Shown here piece after piece: positions 43,215 to 53,170 of a stretch of DNA of 64,000 bases. A model generated the notes under the pieces. The model worked only from the letters and a program-made list of their open reading frames with translations, was not told the origin of the DNA and searched no databases. Numbering within the stretch: position 1 is the stretch's first letter; each line of letters begins with the position of its first letter. A program made the position numbers and the translations under genes. The DNA comes from Vesta saturnalis (lineage: Eukaryota > Arthropoda > Insecta > Coleoptera > Lampyridae), in the NCBI GenBank assembly GCA_036346205.1, contig JARFJB010001603.1:732501-796500 (forward strand), read 5' to 3'.

Positions 43215-44850
43215 AGTCCTCCTCTTGAAACATTGCTCTTTCAATAACTGAAGTTATCTTGATGGGTATGGAGTTACACATAATCGCGTAGGTCATTCCA
43301 GTTCCCAACAATGGTTTAATAGGGCTTGCGCTGATGCATTATCGCAAAAACATAAACTCTGTATCAAATGGAAATCAAATAAATCTGTCGTAAATCATGG
43401 CGACTACATTACCGCAAGGAACAGTTGCAAAAACCTCATCACCAAGGCCAAAAAGATGTTTGAAGAACGTAATTACAATGAATTAGTCTCATGTCCTTTT
43501 GGTAGTCGTAAATTTGGTCATTAGCTAAAGCCATCAGTAAAAACTTTGGTACACCTTCTTTTCCCCCCATGACACCTCGTGACGGATCTGTAGCAGCTGA
43601 TCCTGCCGACAAAACCAACATCTTTGTCGATTGCTTTACATCAAATTCACGCCTCAATGACTCTGGTAAAATTGTGCAGTCTCTCCTCTCACCCATACGC
43701 TATAAAACCAATCTAGCTTCGATACGAACTCCCAGAATCAATTATCAATAAACGTGTCTCAAACAAGACGATATTCCAGCTATCGTCCTAGTCTCCAAGC
43801 ATTGTCCAAACTCTTTTCCATATCAATGTCATCTGGAGAGTGTCCTCATCGTGGAAGTTGGCAAATGTCCAACCAACTCTAAAAGGCGATAAAACCGATC
43901 CTCAAACTATCGACCAATAGCTATCACTTCTATTCTGTCGAAAATCATGGAGAAAGCCATCAACTACAACTACTTTCGTTCCTCGAATCAATGAAGTCTT
44001 AAACGACCACCAGTCTGGGTTCAGACAGAGTCGTTCGACGGTTGATCTTCTTTATATGTCACCCAACTTTGGAATAACACATTAGAAAGGTCCGGTGAAA
44101 CAGTCGTAGCAGCTTTATGTATTTTAAAGACTTTTGACCAGGTTTGCCGCGAGTGTCTACTTTCCAAGCTCACCTCGTTCAGCTTATCCTATGCGTTCAT
44201 CCGTTGGATCTCCAGCTTTCTTGACAAAAGACGTATACGTGTTGTCGTCGATGGCTTCTTTTCGAAAGAAACTATATTAACGCGGGCGTACCCTAAAGAT
44301 CAGTGATAACACCCTCGCTTTTCCTGTTATAGATAAATGATCTCATTTTCGCTACAACTAACCCGGTCCATTGGTTTGCAGACGACAGCACTCTAGATTG
44401 TGGTTCTTCTCAGTTTTCCCACAAAAATAAGCATAGTCAGGCCGTTAAAGTGAAAATGGCTGCCTCAATCAACAGTATCCTTGAATTGGGAAGGAATAAT
44501 TTACTCACGTTCAACGCCCACAAAACCCCGTGTTGCCTTATGTCCGCCAAGGAAAATTTCTGGTGTAAATATGAATGGTTGACCTCTTCTTGTCAACCAG
44601 CAAATCAGTTCCCCGTAAAATTCATCTGGAATTCAGCTCCCATCTCTAGGCCCGAGCTCTCCAATATGCCCTTGACATGGTAAACCACATCCAAAAAAGA
44701 GACATGCCTTATAAATAACCCATCTCTAACTTGTGACCTGCAGTCTCTTGATGATAGAATAGTTTCAGTTCTTTCCTTGTTCTATCACTATTACAATGGC
44801 AAGTATGCCTCCGAAATAGACTCCACGCTCAGGCATACTATTAGCACAGA
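43215..44850 (+). pseudogene. Jockey-like LINE RT remnant (right-arm copy)
   Basis: Plus-strand blocks FNRACADALSQKHKLCIKWK, SRKFGH, SSWKLANVQPTLKGDKTDPQ, SGFRQSRSTVDLLYMSPNFG and NSILELGRNNLLTFNAHKTP, then CCLMSAKENFWCKYEW. Same order and same lesions as the left-arm copy, with two further deletions. Same family as the LINE at the right edge of the window. Confidence 0.75.
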
Positions 44851-44886
44851 TGTACATACATAACGTACGTACATCTGTGCTATTAG
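44838..44886. repeat. 49-bp near-perfect palindrome (right arm)
   Basis: CTATTAGCACAGATGTACAT ... ATGTACATCTGTGCTATTAG-type symmetry around ACATAACGTACGT. Only a few central bases are unpaired. It abuts the truncated 3' end of the LINE remnant. Confidence 0.8.
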
Positions 44887-45193
44887 TAAAAAAAACATAC
44901 AAGAGAACACAAATTAGGTAATCCAAATTCCTGTTCATTTCAAAAATTGTTCATTAGCTTACGAATATTTCTCTCGTGTATGATTTACTACTATTCACTA
45001 ATGCAACTTCGTTAGGATTACAGGTTAATCGCATTGAACGTTATGAATTGCAGTGGTAATTCAACTGCAATGACGTCATACTCAACTATTATAGTAAGAG
45101 AGCTATTCTTGTCATGAACAAGACGTATTTGTCAAACACTGACAGCTACGTTAAAAAATTTCGTAAGATTTCGTGAAAAAGCATTGATAGCAT

Positions 45194-45365
<172 letters not shown>

Positions 45366-45868
45366 TCTTAAATTTTAAATATCGGGCCCCAAGGGGCGGA
45401 ACCTCATATGCGTACTACACTATTCATCGGATTCATCGCCATTTAGTTCATACTGCTGTAAAAAATTAAAATTATTTATTTTCCAAACAAGATGTCAACA
45501 AAACAATATAATTGCAAGGTAATGCTTTCTACAAAATAAATATGCAATTCTATGGAATAAAAAATCAAAATAAATTGTAAAGGTATTTAAAGTTAATGCA
45601 CTGCAACTGTTCTATATGGAAAAGTACCAGTTAGTTAACAATGAATTCAGGGTAGTTATAAAATTGTATTTGCCGCTTAATAGACAGGATGTTTTTGTAT
45701 ACCCTCAAGGTTTATCCCGTTAACAACAGGTATGCAACATGATTTGCGTATAAATCAAAGGAGATTTCCGCCTTAGATATTTCATACGTTGATGAAGGTT
45801 TTACTTATATACTTTCCTTTACTAACTATTAATTATTAAGTTACTAATTACATTAAATTATATATTTT

Positions 45869-46266
45869 ATTTTATTTTGCCACCATAATGTTCTTTATAC
45901 GCCTCCAAATGCCGGCGTAATGTGGTCTTTATAGCACGGAAATGTCATTGATGCTAAGCAGCATGATTGACAGCAAACACATGACATGATATATAATAGC
46001 AATATCACAGTATCTTAGTAACAACAAATTAGCCTACTGTCGACTTTATTTCACTGCATTTGCCTTTAAAAACTTGCCGAAAATACTGAATCTTTTTAAT
46101 ATTTTGTTCCAGTTTCATGGTGCAAAATAAAATAAAACATTGTATATACCACGGGCATAATTAGATTATGGCTCTCAGGAATATAAAGCCCTCCGCTTCG
46201 CGTTGGGCTTTTAATATTCCCTCGAGCCATAATCTTCTGATTATGCCCTTAATACATAAATATCTA
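45869..46266 (-). mobile_element. 398-bp hairpin element, copy 1 (right arm only)
   Basis: Present in the right arm and absent from the left, where the flanks AAGTATAA and AAATATATAATT are directly joined near 33,163. On the minus strand it runs from TAGATATTTATGTATTAAGG to GGTGGCAAAATAAAATAA. It contains a 96-bp imperfect hairpin (46,153-46,248) whose arms begin and end GGGCATAAT/ATTATGCCC and whose loop is near CGCGAAGCG. A longer copy lies at 60,981-61,564. Confidence 0.85.
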
Positions 46267-47639
46267 TTATACTTGATAATGTGTAATAATCGGCTATATT
46301 GAACAAAAAATGTAAGCTACCTGCCATTGCCGTAATAATCACATCACATTTCAACTTTCGAATTAATTTTACTATTATTATTAAATTACAAATTGCGTTA
46401 CATTCTCAAATTATTTTGTAGTAAATTCATTCGAACCCGTTGAATATTTTTTCGACAAGGTCAAGTTTTGAAATAATTCAGTTGCACTTGAAAATCGCAG
46501 AACGCGAAGCATGTTTGCGTAAAAAAGACATTTTTTTCTTTACGTAAACTTTAAAGACGGTTAAAATTAACTCTGTTTAAATGAATTAATTTCTGATTAG
46601 GACTTGACTGTACCGAGCGTTATAGTTTTAAGTCGACGAATTAAATTCGTTCCATGTTACTGCCATCTGCGATTGAAGTCTTCTCGCTCATCAGTAAGTA
46701 TAATCGTAAATTCAAAGTGAGCGTGCGTGGTATAACATCGGTAAAGTAAAGCGTTTACTTCTGTTTTTTGACGCGCTGATCGCAAATCGTAGTTAATAAT
46801 CAGACTCGTCTAGATTTCTGTCATACAGAATAGACCTTCGGTTAGAGGAGCTGGAATGAAAAGGAGATTAAATCAATGCTAAAGATGTCTTAATAGCGAC
46901 ACGCCTGAAGTATAAGGAATGAAATAGTAATCATACATCAAAGAAAGGAATTTTATTAGCCAGAGGTGCAATAAGGGTACGATGCTAACAAGGTCTTCTT
47001 TACCATGTTTTATGTATTATTCACTGACCGCACATTTACTTTCGAATTTTTCAAAAAATTCAAACGACTTTATAATTAAACACAACATAACGATGGTCTG
47101 TGATCTTTTGATGTTTATATTTCTTAACATTTTATAGTTTACAATAGTTAGCAGATGATTAACCATTCCCTATAAATAAATGTTAAAAAACGTCAATTTC
47201 TTGTAGGTACTTCTCTAGAAATTAATGAGGTCAACTTTTTCACTTGAATAGTCCAAAGATTACGTACTGTATAATAGTATTTGTTACGTTCTCTACACGG
47301 TATTCTTTGAGGTTACCGTCGACCGTCATTGTAGTAATGGTAATTTCATACAAACGACATGATCGTTCAAAATAGATATTCCTGCGTTGAAACATACGAA
47401 ACTCGATTGTCAGTATCGTTGTCTGATAATTGAAGAAAAAATCTCACTAGACATACCTAAAGAATGGGAAGGTCTTTCTTTAATAGTCAGCCTACTAACG
47501 GTATATATTACGCCTCACAGATTTTTAGAGGAGCAGCAAGAAGTATTCCGTTCCGTTTCTCAATAACCCCTAGAACTGTTTGTTTATTATATGTAAATTT
47601 ATTTAAATGTTAATGTTTCTTCCTCATTATCGTCTATAT

Positions 47640-48300
47640 TCGCTTTCCCATTGAATAGGTAAGTGTCTTCACATGTCCCCACATGAAAAAGCCTAGTAAG
47701 TTGAGTTCCAGAGATCGGGGTAGCCAAGTAATGGGACCACCACAACCTATCCATCGATTTGGATATTGTCCATTGAGGAAATTAGTGACAATTCTTCCAT
47801 AACGGCACCATCATGTAAAAAGAACATAGTTCCTCTGCGTTCAAGAGAAATGTCCTCAAATAGTAGAGGTAGACCGATACATTTTTCTGTTCAAATTTCC
47901 GTCGAAGAAAGCTCATAGATCGTTATGGAAATCGCAACTCTTGTAATTGTAGCTTCGTTAAAGAAAGGGGTTCTTAAAAGAATATCCAGATGATTGATCC
48001 ACCACTCACAAAGGGGAATTCTTTGGGAAAATCGATCGGGAGAGGTCCCTATATCGGTTGGTAAAGGTAGGGATGCTGTATGTTCTCTCGAAAAGTGTCT
48101 TGCACGGCCGCCCTGACTTCTCCAAAAAGTACAGAAATTCTTCTCAAACAATCTCAAGAATTTTATCAGCATTGCTTTTCACATCTTTTCTTTCACAATT
48201 GGGTTCAGGAAACGATGTTTTATTGACTAATGTAGCTATCCGTACGACATGACGACTTCAAGACATGACTTTTCAAGAACCGTTAGGAATTCGGGAAAAA
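47640..48300 (-). pseudogene. DD41D-type transposase remnant (copy e)
   Basis: Minus-strand pieces: FSQRIPLCEWWINHLDILLR, FFNEATITRVGISN (WTDEATFTR-type block, first Asp lost), LFTHDGA-type block with frameshift, FLNGQYPNRWIGCGGPITWL, PRSLELNLLGFFMWGHVKTL. The third-Asp region is degenerate (LELNLLGFF). Heavily frameshifted. It lies just outside the right arm. Confidence 0.65.
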
Positions 48301-48389
48301 TGAATAGAATCATATTTGCTTCAAATTAGTCATAGAATTCATATACGAAGTATCTCGGATACCTCGGCGGCCACCCTGAATAACAAAAA

Positions 48390-49030
48390 TTAAACCATGC
48401 GGTTGAGTTGCAGTAGAACGGTGCTAGTTAATATTTAAAACTTCACCACAAGGTGGCGTTACAAATTGCGTAATACCGCAAAATAACGCTACTAGTTTTT
48501 AAATTATACTACTTCTAATATACCACAAGATAGTGCTACTAGCTTAAAATTTTACCGTAAGATGGACAGCAAACTGTGTAATTCTGCAAAATGGAGTTGC
48601 TAGATTATGAATTATATCACAAGATGGCGTTGCAGACTGTATGATAGATTTTAATTAATGGAGGAAAGTAAAAAAAGTACATGTATGTTAACTTCTAACT
48701 AATGTGAAAAAGACACGGTAAGCCAAAAAGGTACAGGGATCAAGATGGAAACAAACGAAAATGGACACAGAAACAAGATGGCTGGTATACTAAAAGGTAC
48801 ATGTAAATAAGACGAAAGAACACCAAAAAGGCACAAAGAGATAACACAGCGTAAAGCCAAAAATTCATACCGAAGCAAAATGACGGATATACACACGCAA
48901 ACAAGGTAACGAAAAGTTAAAAAGCAATACAAGCAAGACAGTGGAAAACTAAAAAGGCACACGAAAACAAGATAGCTAAAATCCAAAACGACCCACAGGA
49001 ACTAGATGGCGGAAAGCTAAAAACACACAC
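48390..49030. repeat. Two degenerate minisatellites
   Basis: First part (to about 48,660): units with CACAAGATGGCGTTGCA, GTAATTCTGCAAAATGG and similar, about 60 bases apart. Second part (48,700-49,030): units of about 40-45 bases built on ACAAGATGGCGGAAAGCTAA and AAAAGGCACA. Both are imperfect. Confidence 0.6.
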
Positions 49031-49136
49031 GTTAAGAGGATGTCGAAAAGATGTTGCACCAACGTGTTGGGTGCTTAACCAAGACACTGGACAGGGTGTG
49101 AACCAGGAACCTTACAAAGAGATAAGGTGGTATGAT

Positions 49137-49442
49137 TGTGAGGGTTAGTGTGAGTGTGAGTGTGAGTGTGAGTGTGAGTGTGAGTGTGAGTGTGAGTGTG
49201 CGTGTGCGTGTGCGTGTGCGTGTGCGTGTGCGTGTGTGTGTGCGTGTGCGTGTGCGTGTGCGTGTGCGTGTGCGTGTGCGTGTGCTTGTGCGTGGCGTGT
49301 GCGTGTGTGCGTGTGCGTGTGCGTGTGCGTGTGCGTGTGCGTGTGCGTGTGCGTGTGCGTGTGCGTGTGCGTGTGCGTGTGCGTGTGCGTGTGCGTGTGC
49401 GTGTGCGTGTGCGTGTGCGTGTGCGTGTGCGTGTGCGTGTGC
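49137..49442. repeat. Hexanucleotide microsatellite, two phases
   Basis: About nine or ten GTGTGA units (to about 49,198) switch to about 40 GTGTGC units, interrupted near 49,230 and 49,285-49,305. Because 6 is a multiple of 3, every frame stays open through it; these frames are not genes. Confidence 0.95.
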
Positions 49443-50491
49443 TTGTGTGGTTTGAATTTGTGAAATCGGTAGCGGGTGCCGAAGAAACAAAACGTTGAGG
49501 GAACACTAAACATGTGTGTTGGTTTGGAAAAAGGTTTAATCTATCGTTGCGCACTGGGAGGAAATCTGGGAGAGCTAGTTTTACAGTTAAACGGCACGAT
49601 TTCCACAAATCTAAGGGAAAAGGTCGATAATTAAAAAAAAGAGCAAATGAGGTACATTTTGTAAAAAAAAAAACGTTGTAAAATTTAAATATTTAAAACC
49701 TATCAAACAATTATCAAAGTGAAGTTAAAGGGGCCTATAGGACAAAAGTAACTGCAGAAATTTTCTTTGAGTTAAGGCAGTTAAGACTGCCACGTGTTGT
49801 TAAAATGTATATTTTCTCTGGTTTTGAATTTACAATTTTGATTCGTTTGCCCTATTGTGGACTCTCGGATCGAATTCTTGAGTTTCATTACCTTGGTGCT
49901 ATTTGTGTTGCCTATCTGGGAATAAAGCTTAGTGGTGTTGTAACATCTTTATTAGGTCACAAAATATAGCAACATAAACCAATTCTACGGAAGTAATAAA
50001 AATGAATAAAATTAACCTTACTTTTCATAAATAAATAAAAATAAAAATAGAAATTAGTCTGGTGGTTGCGGGAAGTAGTAATATACTGCCTGGTTCCTCC
50101 GACTAATTACAGGGGCCCTCTCTTGCTAATTCCTAGAACTATACAACCAAAACACAGGTGCTGCATGCACGTTAAGTATTTTGTAAATGAATAGATTAAT
50201 TACTGTGAGAATATACAATAAGGGTCGTGTATTGTTATGTGAGTTTTGTTTTAATTACAGGTGAGTACTGAGTTTGTACTGGTAATTATATGTAATAGTT
50301 AATGTGCTGCTAAGAAATAGCTGATTCAGTAAAGTTTTGTACTTTAATTAAATGCTATGGAAAGATTAGAAAATTGCTGATATGTAGTAATTAATATGGA
50401 GTGATTTATGCATGAAAGCATAAGCGGAACTGGAATTTATATACAGGGTGCATGTGTTTATAGATACAGGTGAATGTTGTATGTATATAAT

Positions 50492-50493
<2 letters not shown>
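49443..50493. other. Non-coding, no gene seen
   Basis: AT-rich flank. GTCTGGTGGTTGCGGGAAG... at about 50,058 and the GTTGGGTGCTTAACCAAGAC stretch left of the array (about 49,066) look like element ends, but I cannot assign them. Confidence 0.35.

Positions 50494-50554
<61 letters not shown>
50494..50554. repeat. (TA)n microsatellite
   Basis: About 30 TA units ending at the left border of DD41D copy f. Confidence 0.95.
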
Positions 50555-50557
<3 letters not shown>

Positions 50558-52447
50558 GGTTTTCAAAGTTAAGTCGGCACTATTGCTATCTTCGTTATTA
50601 TTGGTGCTACGAAGTCGGTTAAATGGGCAAAGAAGTAGAATTTTTTCCACTCGTTACGATGGTGAAATCAAAATGAAAATTGAACATCGTGTTCGCGAGT
50701 TATGTCAAAAATTTCCATTTTTTTTAATGGCACACCGAATATGCAATATCCTTAATCGATAGAAAATTAAATTCTGAACGAATAAGTTCCTATGACATTT
50801 CACCCTAATGTCAAAAATGACAAGGTTATTGATCATTTACCAAATTCATCAAGGTGGCTGTGTCAACTATTTTTCTGTATTACCATAGAGCAGAAAATGA
50901 AAAGAATATCAGACAATTGAATCAGGATTCTTTATTCTAAGTGATAATAATATTAAGGAACAACAAAACAAAACAAAACTCAAATTGGATGTTCGAAAAC
51001 ATCACCCTCTTGCTCCAAGCATTTCTGGGCCCGCTTGTAGACACTTTTAGTAGCCTTAGCAATGGATCTACCATCAATATTATTGATGGCGTGAACGATG
51101 CTTTGCTGGAGATCCTCATGGTTATCATATCGCCTGTTGTACACCACACTCTTCACATATCCCCAAAAGAAAAAATCCATTGGAGTAATGTCAGGTGATC
51201 GAGGAGGCATATGGATAGGCCCATTAGTTGATAAATATCTGTCATCAAAAAAATTGTTTAATATTGTATCTATCTGACGAACATTATGGGGAGGAGCTCC
51301 GTCTTGTTGGAAATAAATGTTCTGCCTATCCATTAAATTTACATCATCCAAGAAGTCTTGGAGTGTGGCAGTCAACATTTCGGCGTACCGCTCACCAGTT
51401 AACGCACCCTGATAAAATACTAGACCAACAATTATCGAGCCAATTAAACCGCACCAAACATTAACACTGAAGCGTCTCTGCGGGTTACAAGATCGGTAGA
51501 GCATCGGATTTTCTCGACTCCAAAAATGGCTGCTTTTCCTGTTGAACATGCCCCTATTAGAAAAAGTTGATTCGTCACTCCATAGAATTGAGCTCCAAAA
51601 ACCATTATTGGTTCTCATTTGATTAATAAACCAGTGACAAAACTGAACGCGTCTTTCTTGATCTCCTGGTACTAGTGTCTGTGTAGGTCGGAACTTATAC
51701 GGCACAAACTTATACTTTTTTAGAATATTGTGGATGGATCCCAAACATAGTCCATTTTCTTGCACTAAATCATTAATTGAGTTGTTGGGATGTGCTTCAA
51801 AATAAGCTAACACATTAATTTCAGTTTCTTCACTAATTATACATTGTTTATTAGATCCGGATTTCTTAAACACGCTCGAATTAGATCTAAATTTACGATA
51901 CAAAACCAAAAAGTATTTTCTATCCGGCAAATGACGCGTAGGAAACAAATCACTGTAACGCTCACGCGCTCGATAACTGTTTTTTTGACAAACGATGTAA
52001 CATTCTAACATATCACACTTTTCTGAATGGGTGAAAGGCATTTTTCTATTCAAAAAACACAAACTCTTAACTCTTTATTAGCAAACTTCAATTTGACATA
52101 TCAATTCTGATGACATTTGTGAAAATGACAAATATTGTTCACGTAATATCAGCCACCTTGACGAATTCAATAAATGATCAATAACTTTGTCATTTTTAAC
52201 ATTAGGGTAAAATGTCATAGGAACTTTTTTGTTCAGAATTTAATTTTCTATCGATTATGGATATTGTATACTAGGTGTGTCATTTAAAAAAATGGAAATT
52301 TTTGACATAACTCGCGAACACGAAGTTCAATTTTTATTCTGATTTCACCATCGTAACGACCGGAAAAAATGCTACTTCTTTGCCCATTTAACCGACTTCG
52401 TATTACCAACAATAACGAAGGTAGCCGACTTAACTTTGAATACCCTG
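50555..52447 (-). mobile_element. 1,893-bp DD41D-type Tc1/mariner element with TIRs of about 300 bp (copy f)
   Basis: Left end CAGGGTTTTCAAAGTTAAGT then CGGC. The right end is its inverted copy, CAGGGTATTCAAAGTTAAGT, ending at 52,447. TA flanks both sides (50,553-50,554 and 52,448-52,449). Inverted similarity extends through ACGAAGTCGGTTAAATGGGC, GAACATCGTGTTCGCGAGTT and GACAAGGTTATTGATCATTT to about 50,872 and 52,150, with about 10% mismatches and small indels. It encloses an unbroken transposase gene and is the best-preserved element in the window. Confidence 0.9.
50980..52041 (-). CDS. DD41D-type Tc1/mariner transposase, intact ORF
   Basis: Enzyme that would bind the element's TIRs in the nucleus and move it by cut and paste into TA sites. 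I start it at 52,041 (MPFTHSEKCDML), the conserved family start; an upstream in-frame ATG at 52,062 would add seven residues. In the longer numbering: N-terminal helix-turn-helix about 11-60, second about 75-125, FCHWFINQM 141-149, ILWSDESTF with Asp163, FSVNVWCGLIGSI about 198-210, FQQDGAPPHN with Asp254, and SPDITPMDFFFWG with Asp296. There are 41 residues between the last two Asp, hence DD41D (rosa-like by spacing, not by alignment). It ends CLEQEGDVFEHPI. No stop or frameshift interrupts it, so it may still be active. Confidence 0.9.
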   Translation of the reverse strand: MPFTHSEKCDMLECYIVCQKNSYRARERYSDLFPTRHLPDRKYFLVLYRKFRSNSSVFKKSGSNKQCIISEETEINVLAYFEAHPNNSINDLVQENGLCLGSIHNILKKYKFVPYKFRPTQTLVPGDQERRVQFCHWFINQMRTNNGFWSSILWSDESTFSNRGMFNRKSSHFWSRENPMLYRSCNPQRRFSVNVWCGLIGSIIVGLVFYQGALTGERYAEMLTATLQDFLDDVNLMDRQNIYFQQDGAPPHNVRQIDTILNNFFDDRYLSTNGPIHMPPRSPDITPMDFFFWGYVKSVVYNRRYDNHEDLQQSIVHAINNIDGRSIAKATKSVYKRAQKCLEQEGDVFEHPI

Positions 52448-52628
52448 TATATATAATTATTGGATGGAGATTATAGTTTAAAGGTAATACCCTGTTCGGA
52501 GTCGAAACTGTCAGCAAAGGTATTAGTGTTGGTATCGCTGAGGGAGACGTACGAGTTTTAGTAGTAGAGGTAGTTAAGAATTCGGGGCGTAACCACGGAA
52601 AAATTAACCACGTTCTCCAACAACCATT

Positions 52629-52760
52629 AAGTAACAAACAAAATACACCCACGTACCACAGACAGCGCTCGACTAGCTGATGATGATGGCGTAGCTATCG
52701 AAACGCGTTCGGTATTTTTTAATTTTGTGTGGTACGTGGCTGTATTTTGTTTGTTACAGA
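52629..52760 (+). repeat. Foldback enclosing a hammerhead-like core
   Basis: AAGTAACAAACAAAATACAC then CCACGTACCACA (52,629-52,660) pairs with TGTGGTACGTGGCTGTATTT then TGTTTGTTAC (to about 52,759), making a stem of about 32 bp. In the loop is CTGATGA (52,677-52,683), a hairpin GATGGC-GTA-GCTATC and GAAAC (52,700-52,704). This is the conserved core of a hammerhead ribozyme with its stem II, apart from one extra U. Stem III is imperfect and the cleavage site is not convincing. Confidence 0.45.
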
Positions 52761-52779
52761 TCCTGTCACCGTTCCAGTG

Positions 52780-53170
52780 TTCCAGATTTTTCAACCATTA
52801 AGTACTTTTCTCGGGGCGTATCGCCTTCCAGAAGATTGTACTAAAGATCGCGCTTTACTACTTTGTGATGTGGGTTCTACAGCGATAAGGGATAATTCTG
52901 AGTTTAGAAATATTTAGCTTTTCGGGGCGTAACCACCATCAAACTAAAGACTTCTTGCCCTGGTCACTTTCATGCACCCTTCTCGGGGCGTTACACACCA
53001 ACAAGATTGTACATAAAGTGTGCGGAGATGCTGGGTAAATACGAGATGCTGGTCAGGATAGGTTATACTACTGGTCACGATATACTGGTCAAGGCATGCT
53101 GGTCAGGCTGGTCAGGTTGCTGGTCAGGATAATGGTCAGGCTAGTCTGGTTGCTGGTCAGGATAATAATA
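52780..53170. repeat. Short interspersed motifs: CGGGGCGT and TGGTCAGG
   Basis: TCGGGGCGT occurs near 52,575, 52,813, 52,924 and 52,983. From about 53,045 a degenerate 10-16-base repeat of CTGGTCAGGAT or CTGGTCAGGCT runs to 53,163. No coding content seen. Confidence 0.6.

Noticed and set aside
49032..49608. Several open frames of 75-177 codons through the hexanucleotide array
   Set aside because: A six-base repeat without stops keeps all frames open. The predicted proteins are simple HT, RT, CV or HA repeats, which is an artefact.
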